Positions 27,227 through 33,623 of a DNA stretch of 33,623 nucleotides are shown here, piece after piece. The notes below the pieces were generated by a model. It did no database searches, was not told the origin of the DNA, and saw nothing but the letters and a program-made list of their open reading frames with translations. Origin of the DNA: Massilia sp. ST3 (GTDB lineage: Bacteria > Pseudomonadota > Gammaproteobacteria > Burkholderiales > Burkholderiaceae_D); assembly GCF_018119405.1 (NCBI RefSeq), contig NZ_JAGPWC010000057.1:1-33623 (forward strand), read 5' to 3'. Numbering within the stretch: the stretch's first letter is position 1; the number at the start of each line of letters is the position of its first letter. The position numbers and the translations under genes are program-made.

Positions 27227-27976
27227 TCAATCCCGGAACAGATGGGTGAAGGTCCGGCTCACCGGCAACTTTTCGTCGCTCCCGCGCAGCAGCACCTGCA
27301 TCCGTTCCGCGTCGATCCGCTCGGCCGCCGCGATGGCGTTCACGTTCACCAGGGTCCCGCGGTGGATCTGCCAGAAGCGCTCGCGGTCCAGCCCGCTCAA
27401 TAAATCCTTCAGCGGAATGCGCACCAGCGCTTCCGAACCGGCCAGCACCACCCGCGTGTACTTGGTATCGGCCTGGAAGAACAGCACCTCGTCCACGTCG
27501 ATCAGGCGGATCTGCTTGCCGACGCTGGCCTTGATCCACTTGAGCTTTTCCGTTTTCTGCTCGGGCGCGTCCGCCTTCAGCTGGCGCAGCACGTCGCCCA
27601 GATCGGCCGGACGGCTGCCCAGCTTCTCGCGCAGGCGCGCCACCGCGCGGTCCAGGCGTCCCGGCTGCACCGGCTTGAGCAGGTAGTCGATGGCGCCGGC
27701 GTCGAAGGCGTCCACCGCATACTGGTCGTAGGCGGTGACGAAGACCACGTGGGCCAGCTTGCCGATGCGGTCCGCCACCTCCAGCCCCGACATGCCGGGC
27801 ATGCGGATGTCGAGGAAGACCACCTGCGGTTCGTGTTCCAGGAAGGCGTCCCAGGCGTCGTTGCCGTTCTCGGCGACCGCCACCACCTCGGCCTCCGGCC
27901 AGGCCTGCGGCAGCATGCCGAGCAGGCGCTCGCGCATCAGGGGTTCGTCTTCGGCGACCAGGATCCTGATGCTCAT
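27227..27976 (-). CDS. LytTR-family response regulator
   Basis: A 249-residue two-component regulator. The receiver domain (1-115) has D10-E11, phosphoacceptor D56 (VVFLDIRMPG), T81 and K101 (YLLKPVQP). After a linker of about 30 residues the LytTR DNA-binding domain follows (about 145-245), with WIKASVGKQIRLIDVDEVLFF and the FWQIHRGTLVNVNAI signature. LytTR proteins (AlgR, AgrA, ComE, BlpR types) bind pairs of short direct repeats about two helical turns apart. The ATG overlaps the stop of the kinase gene (ATGA), so the pair is translationally coupled. The bacteriocin-like gene starts 207 bases downstream on the same strand. Targets unknown; AlgR-like general regulators have the same domain layout. 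Confidence 0.95.
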   Translation of the reverse strand: MSIRILVAEDEPLMRERLLGMLPQAWPEAEVVAVAENGNDAWDAFLEHEPQVVFLDIRMPGMSGLEVADRIGKLAHVVFVTAYDQYAVDAFDAGAIDYLLKPVQPGRLDRAVARLREKLGSRPADLGDVLRQLKADAPEQKTEKLKWIKASVGKQIRLIDVDEVLFFQADTKYTRVVLAGSEALVRIPLKDLLSGLDRERFWQIHRGTLVNVNAIAAAERIDAERMQVLLRGSDEKLPVSRTFTHLFRD

Positions 27977-29187
27977 GCTGCCTCCGGTTTGGGGATGGTG
28001 ATGTCGGCTTCGAAACCGGGATCGGCGTCGTACAGCGCCAGGCCGGCGGCGTCGCCGAAGGCCAGGCGCAGGCGGTGGCGGATGTTGTCCAGCCCCAGCC
28101 CGTGGCCAGGCGTGACGCTCATGCCGACGCCGCTGTCGCGCACCCGGATACGGATGGCGGAGCCCGCGTCCTCGGCCGTCACCCGGATCGTGCCGCCGCG
28201 CAGCGCCGGCTCGATGCCGTGCTTGATCGCGTTCTCGGCCAGGGTCAGCACGATCATGCTGGGTAGTTGCACATGCGCCAGCGCGTCGGGCAAGGACAGC
28301 TCGTAGCGCAGGCGGCCGCCCAGGCGCGCCTCCATCACGCGCAGGTAGGATTCGACCAGGCGGAACTCGGCCTGCAGGCTGACCTGCTCGGTGCGCATGT
28401 CGCTCAGGCTGGCGCGCAGGAAGTCGATCAGGTCGGCGGTCAGCGCCGCGGCCCGCGGTGCGCCCTGCTCGGCCAGCTGCTGGACCGCACCCAGTGTGTT
28501 GAACAGGAAGTGCGGCTCGATCTGGGCGCGCAGCAGGCGCAGCTGGGACTCGCTGAGTTCGCGCGCCAGGCGTTCGCGCTCGGCTTGCTCCTGCAGCTGG
28601 GCGGTCAAGGTTTCGTAGCGCCGGTTGCGGATGACGGCGATGGCGAGCGAAGGCAGGGCGAACAGCACGGCCGGGATGACCAGAATCAGCGCCACGTCAT
28701 GCGGCAGGTGCTCGAGCGCCGCCTCGACGGACTTCCCGCGCACGAACGTGCTGATCGCCATACCGGCCAGGCCGCCCGCAAAGCCGAGGCCGACCACGGC
28801 GAGGAACATCTTCATCTTGGCCTGGGCCACCCTGCGGTAGTTGAACCACACGCCGACCAGCATGAAGGCCATGAACAGGCCGAGGAGATTGGCGGCGACC
28901 AGCGCCGCGAGCCAGTCGAGCTGGGGCTTCAGGACGAGCTTGAGGAAGACGCCGCCCAGACTGAAGGCCAGCATCATCTTGACGATCAGCAGGACGCCCT
29001 TGCGCCCCCGGTATTGCGTGGAGAAGTCATACAGCTCCCGGCGCTCGAGGGGAGAGAGCGTGGCAAGGCGCTCCGCCATGTCGCGCCGGTATCCGCCAGG
29101 CGCATCCGCAGCCAGCTCCGGCTGCTTGAGCACGGCCAGGACCTCGTCTTCCCACTTCCGGTACCACCGTATGGCGCGCAGCAACAT
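27973..29187 (-). CDS. LytS/YehU-type sensor histidine kinase
   Basis: A 404-residue membrane kinase. A soluble N-terminal 60 residues with a short helical SHOCT-like segment (ATLSPLERRELYDF) is followed by four hydrophobic segments (about 64-86, 92-115, 127-148, 163-186) and a short coiled coil. The kinase part is of the His_kinase family: LLRAQIEPHFLFNTLGAVQQ (H226), the N box LAENAIKHGIEPALRGG (N319), DSGVGM and GHGLGLDNIRHRL. The start at 29187 has an excellent AGGGAGG site; an ATG/TTG-type extension of 11 codons lacks one. It overlaps the LytTR regulator gene by four bases. No periplasmic sensor domain is visible, so the signal may be membrane-borne. Confidence 0.93.
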   Translation of the reverse strand: MLLRAIRWYRKWEDEVLAVLKQPELAADAPGGYRRDMAERLATLSPLERRELYDFSTQYRGRKGVLLIVKMMLAFSLGGVFLKLVLKPQLDWLAALVAANLLGLFMAFMLVGVWFNYRRVAQAKMKMFLAVVGLGFAGGLAGMAISTFVRGKSVEAALEHLPHDVALILVIPAVLFALPSLAIAVIRNRRYETLTAQLQEQAERERLARELSESQLRLLRAQIEPHFLFNTLGAVQQLAEQGAPRAAALTADLIDFLRASLSDMRTEQVSLQAEFRLVESYLRVMEARLGGRLRYELSLPDALAHVQLPSMIVLTLAENAIKHGIEPALRGGTIRVTAEDAGSAIRIRVRDSGVGMSVTPGHGLGLDNIRHRLRLAFGDAAGLALYDADPGFEADITIPKPEAA

Positions 29188-29267
29188 GATTACCTCCCTA
29201 AGTTCATTAATGTATAGCAATGAACCCAGTCTAGGAAAGCAGGGAGGAACGATACAGCGGAGGATGA

Positions 29268-29298
29268 CGAACGACGAAGGCGGACGTCCGAACGACGA
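29268..29298 (-). promoter_or_regulatory. Paired direct repeats, candidate LytTR operator
   Basis: The 10-base sequence TCGTCGTTCG (minus strand) occurs at 29298-29289 and again at 29277-29268, exactly 21 bp apart, two turns of DNA. They lie 81-111 bases upstream of the kinase start. The downstream copy continues TC, giving TCGTTCGTC, one base from the P. aeruginosa AlgR site CCGTTCGTC. Pairs of repeats at this spacing are the known binding mode of LytTR domains. A weak inverted repeat (AAGGCGGA/TCCGCCTT, 29277-29306) overlaps and may instead belong to the trmB 3' end. Confidence 0.55.
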
Positions 29299-29319
29299 TC
29301 CGCCTTGATGGAAAGGAGC

Positions 29320-30039
29320 TTACTTGCGCGTGAAGACCAGGTCCCAGACGCCGTGGCCCAGCTTCAGGCCGCGGTTCTCGAACTTGGTCAGCGGGCGGTA
29401 GGCCGGCTGCGGCGCATAGCCTTCGGCGGTGTTCTGCAACTGCGGCTCGGCGCCCAGCACTTCCAGCATCTGCACCGCATAGTCTTCCCAGTCGGTGGCC
29501 AGGTGAATATAGCCGCCCGGCGCCAGCTTCTGGCACAGCAGCTTGACGAAGGCCGGCTGGATCAGGCGGCGCTTGTTGTGGCGCGCCTTGTGCCACGGGT
29601 CCGGGAAGAACACGTGCACGCCGTGCAGCGCACCGTCCGCGATCATGAAGTTGAGCACTTCGACCACGTCGTGCTGGATCAGGCGCAGGTTGGCGATGTC
29701 CTGCTCGCCGATCTGCTTGAGCAGGCTGCCCACGCCCGGGGTGTGCACTTCGACGCCGAGGAAGTCCGTTTCCGGCATCAGGCGCGCGATGTGTGCCGTG
29801 GTGTCGCCCATGCCGAAGCCGATTTCCAGCACCACCGGGGCCTGGCGGCCGAAGGCCTGGGCCAGGTCCAGCGGCGCCTTCTTGTACTCGATCAGGAACT
29901 TCGGACCGAGTTCCTCCAGCGCCCGCGCCTGCCCGGTCGAGAGCCGGCCGGCACGCGTCACGAAGCTGCGGATGCGGTGTTCGGTGGGATCGTAAAGCAT
30001 GGGCCGCGCCGGGCCGTCGGTTGGCGTATCAGAAGACAT
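29320..30039 (-). CDS. trmB: tRNA (guanine-N7-)-methyltransferase
   Basis: A 239-residue SAM-dependent enzyme that methylates G46 of tRNAs. The SAM motif VLEIGFGMGDTTAHIA, the GVEVHTPGVG segment and the diagnostic FPDPWHKARHNKRRL are present, as are the C-terminal YRPLTKFENRGLKLGH-type residues. The ATG at 30039 gives MSSDTPTDGP; no good ribosome site is visible and the next methionine (MLYDPTEHR) is an alternative. It is divergent from the M14-type gene and the same strand as the kinase gene, whose start is about 130 bases beyond its stop. Confidence 0.96.
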   Translation of the reverse strand: MSSDTPTDGPARPMLYDPTEHRIRSFVTRAGRLSTGQARALEELGPKFLIEYKKAPLDLAQAFGRQAPVVLEIGFGMGDTTAHIARLMPETDFLGVEVHTPGVGSLLKQIGEQDIANLRLIQHDVVEVLNFMIADGALHGVHVFFPDPWHKARHNKRRLIQPAFVKLLCQKLAPGGYIHLATDWEDYAVQMLEVLGAEPQLQNTAEGYAPQPAYRPLTKFENRGLKLGHGVWDLVFTRK

Positions 30040-30180
30040 GGGGAAAGAGAATGAGGAAAAAACGGCTGTCATTATAGCCCAGGTACCCGGCGCGCCAGCC
30101 ATTCGGGCGTGCGTTCCGGCGGGCGCGATTCGGCCATAATCGCGGGTATCGATGCCAATGCCGCTTGCCGGAGCCCGCCC

Positions 30181-31296
30181 ATGCACATGACGAAACACCC
30201 GATCGCCACCGACGACAACGTCACCACCGCCCACCTGACTTCCTACCACTACGGCAAACGCGGCGCAGGCAAGAAGGTCTACATCCAGGCCTCGCTGCAC
30301 GCCGACGAGGTGCCGGCCATGCTGGTGGCCCACTTCCTGCGCCAGGAGCTGGAACGGCTCGACGCCGCGGGCCGGGTCAAGGGAGAAGTGATCCTGGTGC
30401 CGGTGGCCAATCCGCTCGGCCTGTCGCAGCTCGTGCACGGCACGCCCTTCGGCCGCTACGACCTGGGCACCGGGGTCAACTTCAACCGCGCCTACCACCA
30501 CGTGACGGACGAGCTCAAGCAGGCGCTGGCCGGCCGCCTCGGCCGGGACGCCCAGGCCAACGTCGCGCTGATCCGCCAGCACGCGCTGCGCTCGGTGGCC
30601 GAGTGGAAGGTCAAGGACGCCACCGGGACCCTCAAGAAAATCCTGCTGGGCATGGCCATCGACGCCGACATCATGCTCGACCTGCATTGCGACAATGAGG
30701 CGGTGCTGCACATGTATGCCGGCACGCCGCTGACCGGGGCGGTGCAGCCGCTGGCGGCGCTGATGGGCGCGCGCGTGGTGCTGGTGGCCACCCAGTCCGG
30801 CGGCGAGCCCTTCGACGAAGCCTGCGGCAGGCCGTGGTGGGACCTGGCCGAGCACTTCAAGGAGGCCGCCATTCCGCCGGCCTGCGTCGCCGTCACCGTC
30901 GAACTGCGCGGCGAGATGGACGTGCGCTACGACTATGCGCGCAAGGATGCCGACGCCCTGCTCCAGTACCTGGCCCATGCCGGCGTGCTCGACATCCCCA
31001 CCCGGGCGCTGCCGCCTGCGCTGTGCACGCCCACGCCCCTGGACGCCGTCGAGCCGCTGGAGGCGCCGCACGCGGGCGTGCTGGTCTTCCACAAGCAGCT
31101 GGGCGACACCGTCGAGGCGGGCGAACCGGTGGCGGACATCGTCAATCCCGTCAGCGGCCAGGTGAGCACGGTATCGGCCACACGGCCGGGCCTGCTGTTC
31201 GCCAGCACCGCGCACCGCCACCTGCTGCGCGGGATGCACATCTGCAAGGTGGCCGGGACGGAATCGTTCAGGTCCGGGAATCTACTGTCGAGCTGA
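30181..31296 (+). CDS. M14-type succinylglutamate desuccinylase/aspartoacylase family protein
   Basis: A 371-residue zinc-dependent deacylase or amidohydrolase of the AstE/AspA-like family. The zinc ligands fit H40 and E43 in SLHADEVPAML and H169 in MLDLHCDNEAVLHMY; GVNFNRAYHH (about 98-107) carries the usual substrate-binding N-R. The last 70 residues form a barrel-sandwich domain resembling a biotinyl/lipoyl fold (HAGVLVFHKQLGDTVEAGEP), as in many bacterial members. No arginine-catabolism genes are near, so the substrate is open. The start at 30181 has GGAG upstream; a second ATG follows two codons later. Its 3' end overlaps the convergent gene by 29 bases. Confidence 0.88.
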   Translation: MHMTKHPIATDDNVTTAHLTSYHYGKRGAGKKVYIQASLHADEVPAMLVAHFLRQELERLDAAGRVKGEVILVPVANPLGLSQLVHGTPFGRYDLGTGVNFNRAYHHVTDELKQALAGRLGRDAQANVALIRQHALRSVAEWKVKDATGTLKKILLGMAIDADIMLDLHCDNEAVLHMYAGTPLTGAVQPLAALMGARVVLVATQSGGEPFDEACGRPWWDLAEHFKEAAIPPACVAVTVELRGEMDVRYDYARKDADALLQYLAHAGVLDIPTRALPPALCTPTPLDAVEPLEAPHAGVLVFHKQLGDTVEAGEPVADIVNPVSGQVSTVSATRPGLLFASTAHRHLLRGMHICKVAGTESFRSGNLLSS

Positions 31297-31954
31297 GCAC
31301 GCTGCGCCTGACCAGCCAGGCGCCGGTGGCGAGGGCCGCGGCAGTCACCGGCAGCCAGGCCAGCGGCACGCGCAGCTCCATCTGGATGGCGCCGCTGATG
31401 GCGCACCACGCCACCGGCACCACCCACATGGGCCAGCGCGCGCGCATCAGCAGCAGGATGCCCAGCGTCGCCACCGCCGTCGGGTCGGGCGCCACGCCGA
31501 ACACTTCGCCCTGGGTCTGGTAGCGCCCTTCATGGATGGGCAGCAGCGGGTAGGCGCCGACCGCCAGGCAGACCAGGCCCAGTCCCAGCCAGGAAATGGG
31601 ACTGGCGTTGAAGCGCAGCAGGCGCGGCATGGGCTTGGCGGCCATCCACAGCAGCATCAGGCCCTGCAGGACGAAGCCGGCCGCGAACCAGGGCGCGGCG
31701 GTGTTGATGGCGGCGTAGCGCTCGAGGTGGAAGGCCCAGGCGACCCACAGCCAGGCCAGTCCCAGCAGCAGCGCGGCGATCCGCGAGGGCCGCGCGCCGC
31801 CGCCCACCGCACCGGCCAGCATGGCCAGCCCGGCCAGCAGCGCCACGATCTGGGCCGGCCAGATGTCCTGGTTGTACAGCTCGAACAGGCGATGGTAGCT
31901 TCGCGCCGAGAACATCAGCAGGTCCGACAGCGTATAGGTCCACCATTCGCTCAT
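31268..31954 (-). CDS. Multi-pass membrane protein (DUF6064-like)
   Basis: A 228-residue protein with about seven hydrophobic segments spread evenly, preceded by MSEWWTYTLSDLLMFSARSYHRLFELYNQDIWPAQ. The N terminus and the aromatic LFELYN segment look like DUF6064 proteins; this is from memory and should be tested. Function unknown. Its ATG overlaps the TGA of the aldo/keto reductase gene (ATGA), so the two are coupled. Its last ten codons overlap the 3' end of the convergent M14-type gene. Confidence 0.8.
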   Translation of the reverse strand: MSEWWTYTLSDLLMFSARSYHRLFELYNQDIWPAQIVALLAGLAMLAGAVGGGARPSRIAALLLGLAWLWVAWAFHLERYAAINTAAPWFAAGFVLQGLMLLWMAAKPMPRLLRFNASPISWLGLGLVCLAVGAYPLLPIHEGRYQTQGEVFGVAPDPTAVATLGILLLMRARWPMWVVPVAWCAISGAIQMELRVPLAWLPVTAAALATGAWLVRRSVLSSTVDSRT

Positions 31955-32877
31955 GCCAGCCTTTCGACATCTTGCGCAATGCGCTTGCGCAGGGCTTCGT
32001 CGGGCAGGCGGCCGGCGCCGGCCAGCAGGTTCTCGCGCACGTGGGCCACGCTGGTGGTGGCCGGAATCGCGCAGCTGACGGCCGGGTGGGCGACGATGAA
32101 CTTGAGCAGCGCCTGGGCCCAGCTGGTGCAGCCGATGTCGGCCGCCCAGCCGGGCAAGGGCTTGCCGGCCAGCGCCTGGGTCAGGTCGCCCTGGCGGAAG
32201 GGCCGGTTGACGATCACGCCGATGCGGCGCTCGCGTGCCAGCGGCAGGATGCGCCGCTCGACATCCCTGTCCAGCGCGTTGTACGACACCTGCACGAAGT
32301 CGATCGGCTGGCTGGCCATGATCCTCTCGACCTCGGCGTGGCGCCGCCCTTCCGAAGTCGTGATGCCGACGTAGCGCAGGCGTCCTGCGCGCTTCATCGC
32401 CAGCAGGAGCGGCAGGTGCGCTTCCCAGGCCAGCAGGTTGTGCACCTGGAGCAGGTCGAAGCGGGCCACGCCCCAGCGCCGGCGCGAGGTCTCGATCTGG
32501 TCCGGGCCGTCGGCGGCGGTCCACACCTTGTCCGCGGCGAACAGGCGCGCCGGCCTGATGGCGCGCAGCGCCTCGCCGATCACCTCCTGCGCCGAACCGT
32601 ACATGGGCGAGGAATCGATCATGCGGCCGCCGCCGTCGAAAAAGGCGCGCATCACGGCGGCGCTCGCGGCCCGTCCCTGCGGATCGCGGCCGACATTGAA
32701 GGTGATCCAGCTGCCCAGGCCGACGAGCGGCAGCGCTTCGCCGGAAGACGGCAGGGGCCGGACCAGGAGCGGCAAGGGAGCGCTGCCTGACGCCGGCAGC
32801 GCGGGCAGCGCCAGGCCGGCGGGCAGGGCCAGCAGGGTTTCCAGCAGACGGCGGCGGGACGGCAGACGTGGGCCCAT
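31951..32877 (-). CDS. Tat-exported aldo/keto reductase
   Basis: A 308-residue aldo/keto reductase with the catalytic tetrad D88, Y93 (DSSPMYGSAQE), K117 (FAADKVW) and H146 (LLQVHNLL), and a TIM-barrel pattern through VGITTSEGRRH and VIVNRPFRQGD. Residues 1-30 form a twin-arginine signal (SRRRLLETLLALPAGLALPA), so the enzyme is probably exported folded with its nicotinamide cofactor, which is uncommon for this family but known in Tat-signal subgroups. AAGGAG precedes the ATG by eight bases. It is translationally coupled to the membrane protein downstream. Substrate unknown. Confidence 0.9.
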   Translation of the reverse strand: MGPRLPSRRRLLETLLALPAGLALPALPASGSAPLPLLVRPLPSSGEALPLVGLGSWITFNVGRDPQGRAASAAVMRAFFDGGGRMIDSSPMYGSAQEVIGEALRAIRPARLFAADKVWTAADGPDQIETSRRRWGVARFDLLQVHNLLAWEAHLPLLLAMKRAGRLRYVGITTSEGRRHAEVERIMASQPIDFVQVSYNALDRDVERRILPLARERRIGVIVNRPFRQGDLTQALAGKPLPGWAADIGCTSWAQALLKFIVAHPAVSCAIPATTSVAHVRENLLAGAGRLPDEALRKRIAQDVERLA

Positions 32878-32976
32878 GCGGGCGCTCCTTTCCAGATGCG
32901 GCGCGTAGGATGCAGCATACCTCGGCCGCGCACGCCGCGGCGCTGTCCAGCGTCCTCGTGTCCTATGGAGATCGCC

Positions 32977-33623
32977 ATGTCCTCCGCCTCCCGTCCCCTG
33001 CCGCGCCTGGCGGGCGCCACCGCGCTCTGGATCGTGGCGCTGCTGGCCTGGGCTGCGGTCCAGGGCGCGCCATTGCCCCGCATCGCATGGCAGGAGGCCG
33101 TCACGGTCGCAACCGGCGGTGGCACGAAGGGACCGTGGCGGCAGAACGCATCGCATTACGACTACGTCGACGATGGCGCCGTCGCCTGGCTCGATGGCGC
33201 CGGGCTCGGCGTCGCCTGGGCTGACCAGCGCCGCAAGGACGTGCTGTTCCGGACCATCCCCGGCGCCGAAGCAATCAACGTGTCGCGCTCCGGCGCCACC
33301 TTTTCCTGGCATCCGCGCGTTGCGGCCCGCAGGGAGCATGTCTATCTGCTCTGGCAGGAGATCATCTTCTCGGGCGGCTCGCACGGCGGCGACATCCTGT
33401 TCGCGCGCTCCACCGACAAGGGGCGCAGCTTCGGCCCGCCCCTCAACCTGTCCCGCTCGCGCGGCGGCGACGGCAAGGGCCGCCTGGACCGCGCCACCTG
33501 GTCCAACGGCAGCCTGGACCTGGCGGTGGCGGGCGACGGCGCGGTCGCCGCCGCATGGACCGAATTCGACGGCGCGCTGTGGCTCGCGCGCTCGGCGGAT
33601 GCCGGCGCCGGCTTTGCGCGGCC
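32977..33623 (+). CDS. Exported sialidase-like (BNR repeat) protein, 5' part only
   Basis: Open from the ATG at 32977 to the end of the window (215 codons without a stop), so the gene is cut by the window edge. Residues about 12-31 are a signal peptide or anchor (ATALWIVALLAWAAVQG). The rest is beta-rich with Asp-box-like units STDKGRSFGPP and, at the edge, SADAGAGFARP, as in exo-sialidase and BNR beta-propeller proteins. GGAG seven bases before supports this start over an in-frame ATG at 32965. It is divergent from the aldo/keto reductase. Catalytic residues of true sialidases cannot be judged from this part. Confidence 0.75.
   Translation, partial: MSSASRPLPRLAGATALWIVALLAWAAVQGAPLPRIAWQEAVTVATGGGTKGPWRQNASHYDYVDDGAVAWLDGAGLGVAWADQRRKDVLFRTIPGAEAINVSRSGATFSWHPRVAARREHVYLLWQEIIFSGGSHGGDILFARSTDKGRSFGPPLNLSRSRGGDGKGRLDRATWSNGSLDLAVAGDGAVAAAWTEFDGALWLARSADAGAGFAR

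Noticed and set aside
29277..29306. Inverted repeat AAGGCGGA/TCCGCCTT as trmB terminator
   Set aside because: No T-run follows in the trmB direction; the overlapping direct repeats are the more regular pattern.
30040..31239. N-terminal extension of the trmB frame to 639 residues
   Set aside because: The extra 400 residues are antisense to the M14-type gene; the TrmB homology begins at the ATG at 30039.
32878..33384. N-terminal extension of the aldo/keto reductase frame
   Set aside because: The ATG at 32877 has AAGGAG and a Tat signal peptide; the extension is antisense to the sialidase-like gene.

Overview
The window is GC-rich, mostly single-copy bacterial chromosome. The best guess is a betaproteobacterium of the Oxalobacteraceae (Massilia-like), inferred from gene content and order: hemH next to grpE-dnaK-dnaJ, nadK-recN, an FMN-riboswitch ribB, a PCMT-like/rhodanese/TolC operon, and dispersed short GC-rich palindromic repeats. 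No marker gene was compared, so the genus is an inference. The first 87 bases (a G run followed by a C run) look like a contig-end sequencing or assembly artefact.

Layout. (1) 0.2-3.3 kb, plus strand: an exported M20 amidohydrolase, gabD with a clear terminator, then a frameshifted 3' remnant of a chemotaxis receptor. (2) 3.4-5.2 kb, minus strand: a MazG-like nucleotide pyrophosphohydrolase overlapping a beta-carbonic anhydrase, and an AlkD-like DNA repair protein. (3) 5.2-9.3 kb, minus strand: dnaJ, dnaK and grpE, with good sigma-32 promoters in front of grpE and dnaK and separate terminators after dnaK and dnaJ. (4) 9.4-14.1 kb: a possible 30-residue membrane peptide, hemH, ohr, recN and nadK. 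An excellent LexA box upstream of nadK suggests SOS control of nadK-recN. (5) 14.2-17.5 kb: a DUF3667 membrane protein, then a plus-strand stress group (disordered hydrophilic protein, OsmC, glyoxalase I) and riboswitch-controlled ribB. (6) 17.6-21.9 kb, minus strand: TolC, rhodanese, PCMT-like methyltransferase, TetR regulator, SDR oxidoreductase. (7) 22.0-26.0 kb: a YkgJ-type cysteine-cluster protein, two small membrane-anchored proteins, uppP and recQ.

(8) 26.0-29.3 kb is the accessory part and the most interesting. A patch of visibly lower GC holds a lipoprotein and a 54-residue peptide with a typical double-glycine leader and a short hydrophobic core containing GxxxG, which is how a class II bacteriocin or microcin precursor looks. 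Directly upstream on the same strand is an overlapping pair, a LytS/YehU-type sensor histidine kinase and a LytTR response regulator. Two 10-bp direct repeats exactly 21 bp apart lie in front of the kinase gene, and a related motif lies in front of the peptide gene. This arrangement recalls the peptide/LytTR circuits of Gram-positive bacteria, but no processing transporter is in the window and the functional link is inferred.

(9) 29.3-33.6 kb: trmB, a divergent M14-type deacylase, a membrane protein coupled to a Tat-exported aldo/keto reductase, and the start of an exported sialidase-like protein running off the end.

On both strands the high GC produces many long spurious open frames opposite real genes; these are not listed. 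No tRNA, rRNA, CRISPR array, insertion sequence or prophage gene was seen.
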